The notes under the pieces are model-generated. The model did no database searches. It was given only the letters and a program-made list of their open reading frames with translations, and was not told where the DNA came from. Below are positions 49,254 through 57,430 of a stretch of DNA of 64,000 nucleotides, one piece after another. The DNA is from Verrucosispora sp. WMMD573. Its GTDB lineage: Bacteria > Actinomycetota > Actinomycetes > Mycobacteriales > Micromonosporaceae. A program made the translations under genes and the position numbers. Each line of letters begins with the position of its first letter. Position 1 is the first letter of the stretch. The stretch covers positions 3,038,001 through 3,102,000 of the forward strand of contig NZ_CP114901.1 of NCBI RefSeq assembly GCF_027497175.1, in the 5' to 3' direction.

Positions 49254-51079
49254 TGTCGCTCGGTACCGTCGAGCGGGACGTGCCGGCCCGCACCACCGGT
49301 CGCCGTTGGCGGCTCCGCCCGCGTACGCCCGACCTGGTGGTGGTGGCCGGCTATCTGGCGCTGGCCGGCTGGCTGACCAGCCGGCAGTGGGGCCGGCCGG
49401 ACCGGCTCTTCCACCAGGCCGGCGACCAGATCCTCTTCGAGTGGATGCTGGCCCACGCCGCCCGTGCGGTGGCCGGCCTGGACAATCCGCTGTGGAGCGA
49501 CGCGCTGAACGCGCCCGGGGGGTTGAACTTGATGGCCAACACCTCGGTGCTCGGCCTGGGCGTCCCGTTGGCCCCGGTCACGCTGCTGTTCGGCTCGCAG
49601 GTGGCGTTCGCGGTGGCGGTGGTCGGCTGCCTGGCCGGCACGGCCACCGCCTGGTACGTGCTGCTGCGCCGCCGCCTGGTCGAGTCCCGGCTGGCCGCCG
49701 CGCTCGGCGGGCTGGTCTGCGGCTTCGCCCCGGGCATGGTCGCGCAGGCCGGATCGCACCTGCACATGGCCGCCCAGTTCCTGGTGCCGGTGATCCTGGC
49801 ACTGGTGTTCGCGCCCGTCCCGGCAGATCCGACAGCGGCACCGATGGGCGCCTGGGCACGGGTGTGGCGGCCCGGTGCGCTGCTCGGTCTGGTCGTGACG
49901 TACCAGGCGTTCCTCGGCGAGGAGGTGCTGCTTCTGGTGGCGCTCGCCGCCGGTGTCCTCGTTCTCGGGTACGCGCTGGCCGACCGGGCCGCCGCACGCC
50001 GGCTCGCCCCGGTCACGGCCGGCCGGATCGCGGTCGGTGCGGTGGTCGCGACGGCCCTGCTGGCCTACCCGCTGTGGTTCCAGTTCTTCGGCCCCGGCCA
50101 CTACCGGGGGATGCCGTTCCACGCGTACGGCTTCCAGTTGGACGCCGCCTCGTTCACCGCCACGGCCCGGCAGACCGTCTTCGGCGACCATCGCCTGCCC
50201 GCCCTGTTGGCCCCCAACGCGACCGAGGAGAACTCCTTCTTCGGGCCGGGTCTGCTGGTGTTGGCCGTGGTCGTGACGGTGTGGCTGTGGCGTCGACCGC
50301 TGGTCCGGGCCCTCGCCGCCTGCGGGCTGGTGTTCGCCCTGCTCTCCCTCGGCCCCCGGGTACGCCTCGACGGATCGTTGACGGAGCTGCCCGGTCCGTA
50401 CCGGCTGATCGCCGAGCTGCCGCTGCTCGACCATGTGGTGCCGGCCCGGTTCGCGCTGGTCTGCGTGCCCGTGCTGGGCATCCTGCTCGCCCTCTCGGTG
50501 GACCGGGTACAGCGGCAGTCGACCCCCGCCGGCGCGCAACCGGACGCGGTGCCGGTGCGACTGCTCTGGGCCGGTGCGGTGGCCGCCGCGCTGCTGCCGT
50601 TGGCACCGACCCCGATCCGCACCGTGCCGAATTGGCAGGTCCCGGCGTTCGTGGCGGAGGGGACCTGGCGGGCGTACGTGCCGGCGGGGCGGACGGTGGT
50701 GCCGGTGCCGCCGGTGACCAACGCGGGTCAGAGCCCGGCGATGCTCTGGTCCGCCCGGACCGGGCTGGCCTTCACCGCTCCGGGTGGATTCTTCATCGGC
50801 CCTCGTTCCCCGGACGATCCGACGGCCCGCTGGGGCGCGCCGGACCGGCCCACCTCATTGCTGTTGCGCCGGGTGGCCGACACCGGCGAGATGCCGCCGA
50901 TCAGCGAGACCGACCGCCGGCAGGCGGTGGCCGACCTGCGGCACTGGCGGGCGGCCGTGGTGGTGCAGGGTGGACTGCACCACGGTGACCCGGTGCGCCG
51001 GACGGTCGAGGCCCTGCTCGGGCCCGCCCGGGAGATCGGCGGCGCGCTCGTCTGGGACGTCCGGCCCCTCGTGGGTTGA
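49253..51079 (+). CDS. Polytopic membrane protein, GT-C glycosyltransferase-like, paralogue 2
   Basis: A 608-residue membrane protein with about 11 transmembrane helices from residue 28 and a C-terminal soluble domain. Paralogous to its neighbour: NAPGGLNLMANT, the acidic FLGEEVLLLVAL, ENSFFGPG and HVVPARFALV occupy corresponding places. The soluble domain ends VWDVRPLV, as VWDVRSL in paralogue 1 and LWDVRDQ in paralogue 3. It lacks the repetitive N-terminus of paralogue 1. ATG at 49253 overlaps the previous stop, so the two are co-translated. Function not established; cell-envelope glycan assembly is a guess from topology. Confidence 0.8.
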   Translation: MSLGTVERDVPARTTGRRWRLRPRTPDLVVVAGYLALAGWLTSRQWGRPDRLFHQAGDQILFEWMLAHAARAVAGLDNPLWSDALNAPGGLNLMANTSVLGLGVPLAPVTLLFGSQVAFAVAVVGCLAGTATAWYVLLRRRLVESRLAAALGGLVCGFAPGMVAQAGSHLHMAAQFLVPVILALVFAPVPADPTAAPMGAWARVWRPGALLGLVVTYQAFLGEEVLLLVALAAGVLVLGYALADRAAARRLAPVTAGRIAVGAVVATALLAYPLWFQFFGPGHYRGMPFHAYGFQLDAASFTATARQTVFGDHRLPALLAPNATEENSFFGPGLLVLAVVVTVWLWRRPLVRALAACGLVFALLSLGPRVRLDGSLTELPGPYRLIAELPLLDHVVPARFALVCVPVLGILLALSVDRVQRQSTPAGAQPDAVPVRLLWAGAVAAALLPLAPTPIRTVPNWQVPAFVAEGTWRAYVPAGRTVVPVPPVTNAGQSPAMLWSARTGLAFTAPGGFFIGPRSPDDPTARWGAPDRPTSLLLRRVADTGEMPPISETDRRQAVADLRHWRAAVVVQGGLHHGDPVRRTVEALLGPAREIGGALVWDVRPLVG

Positions 51080-51123
51080 CGCGTCCGGCGGGGGCTCCGG
51101 CGGCAGGTGGCACACTCGTCGGG

Positions 51124-51789
51124 GTGAGTGACGTGGCCGCATCGCCGGCGGAGGGCGAGCTGGAGAGTGTCAGTCTGGTGGAGCTCGCCGTCTCCCGGTT
51201 GACCCAAGAGATTCTCAGCGGTCGCAGTGATCCCGGTGAACGGCTGGTGGAGGAGCAACTGACCCGGCGGCTCGGCATCAGCCGGGCACCGCTGCGCGAG
51301 GCGCTGCGGCTGCTGGCGCAGCGGGGGCTGGTCGAGCACGTGCCGCGCCGGGGCGTCCGGGTCGCCACCCTGTCGGACCGCGACGTGCGAGAGCTGTACG
51401 AGCTGCGCGACGTGCTGGAACGATTCGCGGTCCGGTCGGCGATCCCGGTGCAGCGGGAGAGCGATCTGGCCGGGCTGCGGGCGGCGTTGGACCAGATGCG
51501 GGAGGCCACCAGGACCGGTGACCGACTGGCGGTCGCCGAGTCGCATCGGGCGTTCCACGTCGCGCTGGTGGCGCTGGCCGGCAATCGACAACTCTCCGCG
51601 GTGTACGACTCGATCCTGGTGAAATTGCAGCTCTACATGGCGATCAACCTGCGTCGCGAGGCAGAGGTGGCGCAGCCGCACGACGGCGTCCACCGGCACG
51701 AGCGACTCTGCGAGGCGGTCGCGGCCGGTGACCCGGAGCTGGTGCTCGCCGTGCTGTCCGAGCACGGGGCACGGTCGTACCTCGGGTAG
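51124..51789 (+). CDS. GntR/FadR-type (FCD) transcriptional regulator
   Basis: A 221-residue regulator: N-terminal winged helix with ERLVEEQLTRRLGISRAPLREALRLLA (split near residue 45), then an FCD effector domain with metal-binding-type histidines (HRAFHVALVALAGN and HDGVHRHERLCEAV). FCD regulators usually respond to organic acids or similar metabolites. It precedes the allophanate-hydrolase operon by 75 nt on the same strand and most likely controls it. GTG start at 51124; little space to the preceding membrane gene. Confidence 0.92.
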   Translation: MSDVAASPAEGELESVSLVELAVSRLTQEILSGRSDPGERLVEEQLTRRLGISRAPLREALRLLAQRGLVEHVPRRGVRVATLSDRDVRELYELRDVLERFAVRSAIPVQRESDLAGLRAALDQMREATRTGDRLAVAESHRAFHVALVALAGNRQLSAVYDSILVKLQLYMAINLRREAEVAQPHDGVHRHERLCEAVAAGDPELVLAVLSEHGARSYLG

Positions 51790-51847
51790 CTGCACCGGCT
51801 GGCCGTCACGGCGTCGTTACGTACCGCGCGGCTCGCCGAAACACAAC

Positions 51848-51864
51848 TGTCGACAATCGACTGT
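51848..51864 (+). promoter_or_regulatory. Possible GntR operator at the allophanate-hydrolase start
   Basis: The palindrome TGTCGACA at 51848-51855, followed by ATCGACTGT, lies directly before the ATG. TGTCGACA-like sites are plausible for FCD-type GntR proteins, and the position would block transcription or initiation. Inference only. Confidence 0.35.
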
Positions 51865-53802
51865 ATGCCAGAGCGGATCGGATCGATCTCGGAGTTGCGG
51901 TCGGCGTACCGCCGCGGCGACCTGACCCCGACCGACCTGGCGGAACTGGTCCTGGCCGGGCTGTCCGGAGCGGACGGTGGGCCGGTCTGGATCAGCACCG
52001 TGTCGGCCGGCCAGCTCCTCGCCCGCGCCGAGCGGCTGACCGCCACCACCGATCCCGCGACCCTGCCGCTGTACGGGATTCCGTTCGCGGTCAAGGACAA
52101 CATCGACGTCGCCGGCATGATCACCACGGCCGGCTGCCCCGACTTCGGGTACTCAGCCGCCGAGGACGCGCCAGTGGTGCGCCGGCTGCTCGACGCCGGT
52201 GCCCTGCTCGTCGGGAAGACCAACCTCGACCAGTTCGCCACCGGCCTGACCGGGGCACGGTCCCCGTACGGCAGCTGCGAGAGCGTCTTCGGTGGTGGGC
52301 TGATCTCCGGCGGCTCCAGCTCCGGCTCGGCCCTCGCGGTCGCCGTCGGCCAGGTCAGCTTCGCGCTGGGTACGGACACCGCCGGCTCCGGCCGGGTGCC
52401 GGCGGCGCTGAACGGGATCGTCGGCCTCAAGCCCACCCGGGGCCTGCTCAGCACCGCCGGCGTGGTGCCGGCCTGTCGTTCGCTCGACTGCGTCTCGGTC
52501 TTCACCACCAACGTCGCGGACGCGGTGGACGTGCTGCACACCGCGCGCGGGGTCTCGGCGGCCGACCCCTGGGGGCGTCCGCTGCCGGCGGAGCGGGTGG
52601 TGGCCCGCATGCCGGGCACGCTACGCCTCGGCGTACCCCGCGCAGAAGACCTGGAGTTCTTCGGCGACGCGGGACAGGCGGTCCGATTCGCCGTGGGCGT
52701 GCAGGCGCTGCGGGGTCTGGTCAGCCAGGTCGGCTCGGTACCGTTGCAGAGCTTCTTCGAGGCGGGAGAGCTGCTCTACCAGGGGCCGTGGGTGGCCGAG
52801 CGACTCGCCGGGCTGGACGGCTTCCTGCGGGAACATCCCGAAGCTGTCCTGGCGGTCACCCGCAGCGTGCTGGAGACCGGCCGGCGCTACGACGCGATCG
52901 ACGTCTTCCGTGGCCAACACCGGTTGCGCGAGTTGCGGGCCCGGGTCGACCAGCTGTGGCACGAGGTCGACGTGCTGGTGGTGCCCACCGTCGGTACGAC
53001 CTTCACCCTCGACGAGATCGCCGAGGACCCGATCGGCCGCAACATGACGCTCGGCCGCTACACCCAGTTCGCCAACCTGCTCGACCTGGCGGCGGTGACC
53101 GTGCCCAACGGGTTCACCGCGGCGGGCCGGCCGGCGAGCCTGACCCTGCTCGGCCCCGCGTTCAGCGACACCACCCTGGCCCACCTCGCCGCCGCCCTCA
53201 CCGCTGCGACGCAGGCGACCCCCGACGCCGCCGCGACCCGAGCCACCCCCGAGGCCGCCGCCGGGCGAGCCGCCACCGGGGTCGCCGCCGGCACCGTCCC
53301 GGATCAGCCCGCGCCCGAGGCGGTGTCGACGCCTGTCACGGTCGGGGTCCGCTCGCCGGCCGCGGGCACCGCCTCGGCGACCGGGCCGGCGCAGGTGCTG
53401 ATCGCCGTCGTCGGACGGCACCTGGCCGGCGAGTCCCGCAACCGGGAGTTGACCGAGCGGGGAGCAACCCTCGCCGGTGCCGCGCGTACCGCGCCGCGCT
53501 ACCGGCTCTACCGCCTGGAGACGGCCGACGGCGAAGGGCTGCCCGGCCTGGTCCGGGTCGCCGACACCGACCCGGACGGACATCCGATCGAGGTCGAGCT
53601 GTGGCGACTGCCGGTGGCCGCCGTCGGCGAGCTGCTGTCCGGGGTGCCGGTGCCGCTCTCGCTGGGCTGGGTCCGGCTGCACGACGGGCGGGACGTGCTC
53701 GGCTTCCTCTGCGAGGCGTACGCCGTCGACTCGGGAGCCGAGGACATCAGCGCTGCCGGCGGGTGGCGGGCCTACCGCCGGGCCACCGCACACCGGAGTT
53801 GA
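51865..53802 (+). CDS. atzF: Allophanate hydrolase (AtzF type)
   Basis: Hydrolyses allophanate to ammonia and carbon dioxide. 645 residues. The N-terminal amidase-signature domain has Lys77 (AVKDNID), Ser151 (ISGGSSSGSA) and Ser175 (DTAGSGRVPA); spacings of 74 and 24 residues equal those of the AtzF triad Lys91/Ser165/Ser189. The C-terminal domain (from about residue 510, QVLIAVVGRHLAGESRN) is the allophanate hydrolase C-terminal domain. Between them lies an alanine/threonine/proline-rich linker of about 60 residues with repeats of ATPxAAA. No biotin-dependent urea carboxylase is next to it. First structural gene of the operon. Confidence 0.94.
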   Translation: MPERIGSISELRSAYRRGDLTPTDLAELVLAGLSGADGGPVWISTVSAGQLLARAERLTATTDPATLPLYGIPFAVKDNIDVAGMITTAGCPDFGYSAAEDAPVVRRLLDAGALLVGKTNLDQFATGLTGARSPYGSCESVFGGGLISGGSSSGSALAVAVGQVSFALGTDTAGSGRVPAALNGIVGLKPTRGLLSTAGVVPACRSLDCVSVFTTNVADAVDVLHTARGVSAADPWGRPLPAERVVARMPGTLRLGVPRAEDLEFFGDAGQAVRFAVGVQALRGLVSQVGSVPLQSFFEAGELLYQGPWVAERLAGLDGFLREHPEAVLAVTRSVLETGRRYDAIDVFRGQHRLRELRARVDQLWHEVDVLVVPTVGTTFTLDEIAEDPIGRNMTLGRYTQFANLLDLAAVTVPNGFTAAGRPASLTLLGPAFSDTTLAHLAAALTAATQATPDAAATRATPEAAAGRAATGVAAGTVPDQPAPEAVSTPVTVGVRSPAAGTASATGPAQVLIAVVGRHLAGESRNRELTERGATLAGAARTAPRYRLYRLETADGEGLPGLVRVADTDPDGHPIEVELWRLPVAAVGELLSGVPVPLSLGWVRLHDGRDVLGFLCEAYAVDSGAEDISAAGGWRAYRRATAHRS

Positions 53803-53820
53803 CCAACGGAGGAGGAGAGG

Positions 53821-54510
53821 ATGGGCAGGATCGGGCCGGTAACGGCGAACCCCTACCCGTGGCCGTACGACGGCTCGGCCGACACCGCGCGTACCGCACT
53901 GCTCTGCATCGACTGGCAGACCGACTTCTGCGGCCCGGGCGGCTACGTCGACGCGATGGGCTACGACCTCGGCCTCACCCGGGCCGGTCTGCCGGCCACC
54001 GCCCGGCTGCTGGAGCATGCCCGGTCGCTCGGCATGCTTGTCGTGCACACCCGGGAGGGCCACGACCCCGACCTGTCCGACCTGCCGGCGAACAAGCGCT
54101 GGCGGTCCGCGCAGATCGGTGCCGAGATCGGCGCGGCCGGCCCGTGCGGCCGGATCCTGGTGAAGGGCGAGCCCGGCTGGGAGATCGTGCCCGAGGTCGC
54201 CCCGGTGCCCGGCGAGGTGATCGTCGACAAACCCGGCAAGGGTGCCTTCTACGCCACCAATCTCGACCTGGTGCTGCGTACCCGGGGCATCACCCACCTG
54301 ATCCTCACCGGCATCACCACCGACGTCTGCGTACACACCACGATGCGTGAGGCGAACGACCGGGGCTACGAGTGCCTGATCCTCGCCGACTGCACCGGGG
54401 CGACCGACAAGGACAACCACGACGCCGCGCTGCACATGGTGACCATGCAGGGCGGCGTCTTCGGCTGCGTCGCCACCTCCGACGCCGTCATCGCCGCCAC
54501 GACCAGGTGA
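53821..54510 (+). CDS. Cysteine hydrolase, isochorismatase-like, biuret/triuret hydrolase-like (1)
   Basis: A 229-residue amidase. The catalytic triad is Asp31 (CIDWQTDF), Lys137 (DKPGKGAF) and Cys170 (TDVCVHTT). The separations 106 and 33 equal those reported for biuret hydrolase BiuH (Asp36/Lys142/Cys175). The TREGHDPDLSDLP segment is typical of this hydrolase subgroup, which also includes triuret, guanylurea and ureidoacrylate hydrolases. Sits 18 nt behind atzF, with AGGAGG before the ATG. Its product would be allophanate or a precursor that AtzF can use. Exact substrate undetermined. Confidence 0.88.
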   Translation: MGRIGPVTANPYPWPYDGSADTARTALLCIDWQTDFCGPGGYVDAMGYDLGLTRAGLPATARLLEHARSLGMLVVHTREGHDPDLSDLPANKRWRSAQIGAEIGAAGPCGRILVKGEPGWEIVPEVAPVPGEVIVDKPGKGAFYATNLDLVLRTRGITHLILTGITTDVCVHTTMREANDRGYECLILADCTGATDKDNHDAALHMVTMQGGVFGCVATSDAVIAATTR

Positions 54511-54518
54511 GGTGAGCC

Positions 54519-55211
54519 ATGTTGACAGTTGCCGCAGCGCGGCCCTTCCCGTACACCTTCGACCCTGCGACCACCGCGCTGCTCGTCATCGACATGCAGC
54601 GCGACTTCCTGGAGCCCGGCGGCTTCGGTGAGAGCCTGGGCAACGACGTCGGCCAGCTGCGGCGGACCATCGCACCCCTGACGGCGCTGCTGGCCGGTGC
54701 CCGCGCCGCCGGGCTGACGGTCGTGCACACCCGGGAGGGGCACCTGCCCGACCTCTCCGACTGCCCACCGGCCAAGCTCAACCGGGGCCTGCCGAGCAAA
54801 CGCATCGGCGACCCGGGGCCCAAGGGGCGGATTCTCATCCGGGGAGAGTACGGCCACGACATCGTCGACGAGTTGGCGCCGTTACCCGACGAGCCGGTCG
54901 TCGACAAGCCGGGCAAGGGCGCCTTCCACGCCACCGGCCTGGACGCCCTGCTCGCCGGGCGGCACATCCGGAGTCTGCTGGTCACCGGGGTCACCACCGA
55001 GGTGTGCGTGCACACCACGGTCAGGGAGGCCAACGACCGCGGGTACGAGTGCCTCGTGCTCGCCGACTGCGTCGGGTCCTACTTCCCCGAGTTCCACCGG
55101 GTGGGGCTCGACATGATCGCCGCCCAGGGCGGCATCTTCGGGTGGGTGGCCGACTCGACGGACGTGCTCGCCCTGCTGCCCACCACCCCCGTGTTGCAAT
55201 CCTCCTCCTGA
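54519..55211 (+). CDS. Cysteine hydrolase, isochorismatase-like, biuret/triuret hydrolase-like (2)
   Basis: A 230-residue paralogue of the preceding gene, eight nucleotides downstream. Triad Asp25 (VIDMQRDF), Lys130 (DKPGKGAF) and Cys163 (TEVCVHTT). Long stretches match the first copy ([21 protein letters not shown]), but the central loop differs: [19 protein letters not shown] instead of LPANKRWRSAQIGAEIG, which suggests a different substrate. Two such enzymes in sequence fit a two-step path, for example triuret to biuret to allophanate. This is inference; duplication with overlapping specificity is the alternative. Confidence 0.87.
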   Translation: MLTVAAARPFPYTFDPATTALLVIDMQRDFLEPGGFGESLGNDVGQLRRTIAPLTALLAGARAAGLTVVHTREGHLPDLSDCPPAKLNRGLPSKRIGDPGPKGRILIRGEYGHDIVDELAPLPDEPVVDKPGKGAFHATGLDALLAGRHIRSLLVTGVTTEVCVHTTVREANDRGYECLVLADCVGSYFPEFHRVGLDMIAAQGGIFGWVADSTDVLALLPTTPVLQSSS

Positions 55212-55223
55212 CCGGGAGCAGCC

Positions 55224-56924
55224 ATGGTCCCCACCCGCCCCTCCGTCGTGCCACTGCCGTACTGGGTGCGCGGCGACACCAACGCGTTCTTCGGCTTCGG
55301 CGTCAACGTCCTGGTCAACGTGCTCACCCTGACCGGGCTCTGCCTCTTCGTGGTGAACCTGCCCGAGCGGGAGGTGTTCGGCACGATCCTGCCGGCCCTC
55401 GGTATTGCCCTGGTCGCGGGCAACATCTACTACACCCACCTGGCCCGTCGGCTGGCCCGTAGGGAGGGCCGCTCCGACGTGACCGCCCTGCCGTACGGGC
55501 CGAGCGTGCCGCACATGTTCATCGTCATCTTCGTCATCATGCTGCCCATCTACCTCAGCACCGGTGACCCGGTTCGTGCCTGGGAGGCGGGGCTGGCCTG
55601 GGCCTTCATCATCGGCGTGATCGTGCTGATCGGCGCGTTCGTCGGCCCGTACATCCGCCGCTACACGCCGCGTGCGGCGCTGCTCGGCACGCTCGCCGGC
55701 ATCTCCATCACCTTCATCTCGATGAATCCGGCGGGCCAGATGTGGCGGCTGGCCTGGATCGCCCTGCCGGTCCTCGCGCTGCTGCTGATCGGTCTGCTGA
55801 CCGACGTGAAACTGCCGTTCAATTTCCCGATCGGGCTGGCCGCGCTGCTGCTCGGCACGGCGATCGGCTGGATCGGCGGGGCGATGTCGGTGCCGGACGT
55901 CACCTCGGCGGCCCGGGACATCGCCTTCGCCTTCCCCACCTTCCAGCTCGATCTGCTGCTGCGCGGGCTCTCCGACATGGCACCGCTGCTGGCGACCGCG
56001 ATCCCGCTGGGGGTCTACAACTTCACCGAGGCGATGACCAACGTGGAGAGCGCGGCCACCGCCGGGGACAACTACAACCTGCGCAGTGTGCTACTCGCCG
56101 ACGGGGCCGGCGCGGTCATCGGCTCCGCCCTCGGCTCGCCGTTCCCGCCGGCGGTCTACGTCGGCCATCCGGGTTGGAAGGCCGCCGGTGGGCGTACCGG
56201 CTACTCGATGGCGACCGGGATCGTCATCGCGCTGCTCTGCTTCCTGGGCATGTTCTCCCTGCTCGGGGCGATCTTCCCGACTGCGGCGATCGTGCCGATC
56301 CTGCTCTACATCGGGTTGCTGATCGGTGCCCAGGCGTTCCAGGCGACGCCCCGGGCACATGCTGCGGCGGTGGTGGCGGCCCTGATACCCAACATCGCCG
56401 CGTGGGCGACCGGGCAGATGAACAACGCCCTGGCAGCGGCCGGCACCACCGCCGCCGAGGTCGGCGACGAGGCGTTGGCCGGCGCCGGGGTGGTCTACGA
56501 CGGCCTGCGGATCCTCGGCGAGGGCGCCATCCTCGCTGGTCTGGTGCTCGGCGCGATCGTCGCCTTCATCATCGACAAACGCTTCGTCCAGGCGGCGATC
56601 TTCGCCGCCTCGGGCGCGGTGCTCGCCTTCATCGGTCTGATCCACGGCGAGGAGGTGCGGTGGAACGCCAACGGACAGGTGGCGCTGGGCTACCTCTTCG
56701 TGGCGGTGATCTGCGCGATCTTCGCGCTCGGCAAGTACCCACCCCGGGTGCCCGACCCGGAGGAGGCCGAACTGGACCGCCTGCACGGCGGCAACGCCTC
56801 GACGCCTCCCACGGCTCCGGCCACCACCGTCACGGCCCCGGACGCCACTGCGCCGGCGGCGACAGGTGAGCCGGTCAACGAGTCGGCCGGCGGTGACAAG
56901 CGCGAGCCGGCGGTGAACGGCTGA
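55224..56924 (+). CDS. NCS2-type nucleobase/imide permease
   Basis: A 566-residue permease with about 12-14 transmembrane helices. The N-terminal RGDTNAFFGFGVNVLVNVLT and the central YNFTEAMTNVESAATAGDNYN (split across the motif) are family traits of NCS2/AzgA-related carriers, which import xanthine, uracil and similar N-rich rings by proton symport. The C-terminal 60 residues are a hydrophilic Thr/Pro/Ala tail. It is 12 nt downstream of the second hydrolase and therefore probably imports the substrate of the pathway. Substrate unknown. Confidence 0.88.
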   Translation: MVPTRPSVVPLPYWVRGDTNAFFGFGVNVLVNVLTLTGLCLFVVNLPEREVFGTILPALGIALVAGNIYYTHLARRLARREGRSDVTALPYGPSVPHMFIVIFVIMLPIYLSTGDPVRAWEAGLAWAFIIGVIVLIGAFVGPYIRRYTPRAALLGTLAGISITFISMNPAGQMWRLAWIALPVLALLLIGLLTDVKLPFNFPIGLAALLLGTAIGWIGGAMSVPDVTSAARDIAFAFPTFQLDLLLRGLSDMAPLLATAIPLGVYNFTEAMTNVESAATAGDNYNLRSVLLADGAGAVIGSALGSPFPPAVYVGHPGWKAAGGRTGYSMATGIVIALLCFLGMFSLLGAIFPTAAIVPILLYIGLLIGAQAFQATPRAHAAAVVAALIPNIAAWATGQMNNALAAAGTTAAEVGDEALAGAGVVYDGLRILGEGAILAGLVLGAIVAFIIDKRFVQAAIFAASGAVLAFIGLIHGEEVRWNANGQVALGYLFVAVICAIFALGKYPPRVPDPEEAELDRLHGGNASTPPTAPATTVTAPDATAPAATGEPVNESAGGDKREPAVNG

Positions 56925-57033
56925 GCCGATGCCGTTCGGCCGGGCGGCGGTGCGCCCGCACCAGCCCGCCGCCGCCCGGCCGGATGCCCCCGCCCACACG
57001 ACGACGTCCCGCCAGCCAGGAAGGAACCGCCGG

Positions 57034-57423
57034 ATGGAGATCGACCGGACGGACGTGGTCGCCGAGGTGACTGCCGCCTTCGCCGGCTACGAGCAGGCGC
57101 TGGTGGCCGGCGACGTCGACCGGATCTGTGGATACTTCTGGGACGCCGAGGCCACCGTGCGCTTCGGCCTCGCCGACCACCAGTACGGGCTCGACGAACA
57201 GCGCAAGTGGCGGGCCGCGCAACCACCGCTGCCGCCGGGCCGCCGGCTGGTCGACACGGTGGTCACCGCCTTCGGCCCGGACCTCGCGGTCGTCACGACC
57301 CGATTCGGGTACGCCGACGCCGCCACGACCGGCCGGCAGACCCAGACCTGGGTACGCCTACCGGAGGGCTGGCGCATCGTCACCGCCCACGTCTCCGAGC
57401 CGCTGCCTCCTGACGTCGAATGA
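57034..57423 (+). CDS. AtzH-like protein (DUF3225, SnoaL superfamily)
   Basis: A 129-residue protein with a SnoaL/NTF2-like alpha+beta cone. AtzH of Pseudomonas sp. ADP, a DUF3225 protein, was reported to convert 1,3-dicarboxyurea to allophanate, with Tyr22 and Arg46 needed. Here Tyr19 (GYEQAL) and Arg43 (ATVRFG) lie exactly 24 residues apart, as in AtzH. The gene ends the operon: GntR, AtzF, two hydrolases, permease, AtzH. ATG at 57034 follows AGGAAGGA. Its stop is seven bases from the stop of the convergent membrane paralogue. Activity is inferred. Confidence 0.87.
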   Translation: MEIDRTDVVAEVTAAFAGYEQALVAGDVDRICGYFWDAEATVRFGLADHQYGLDEQRKWRAAQPPLPPGRRLVDTVVTAFGPDLAVVTTRFGYADAATTGRQTQTWVRLPEGWRIVTAHVSEPLPPDVE

Positions 57424-57430
57424 CAGCCCG

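Noticed and set aside
47106..51079. Naming the membrane paralogues as specific mannosyl- or arabinosyltransferases
   Set aside because: Topology is compatible with GT-C enzymes, but no family-defining catalytic motif could be aligned, so only a generic call is given.
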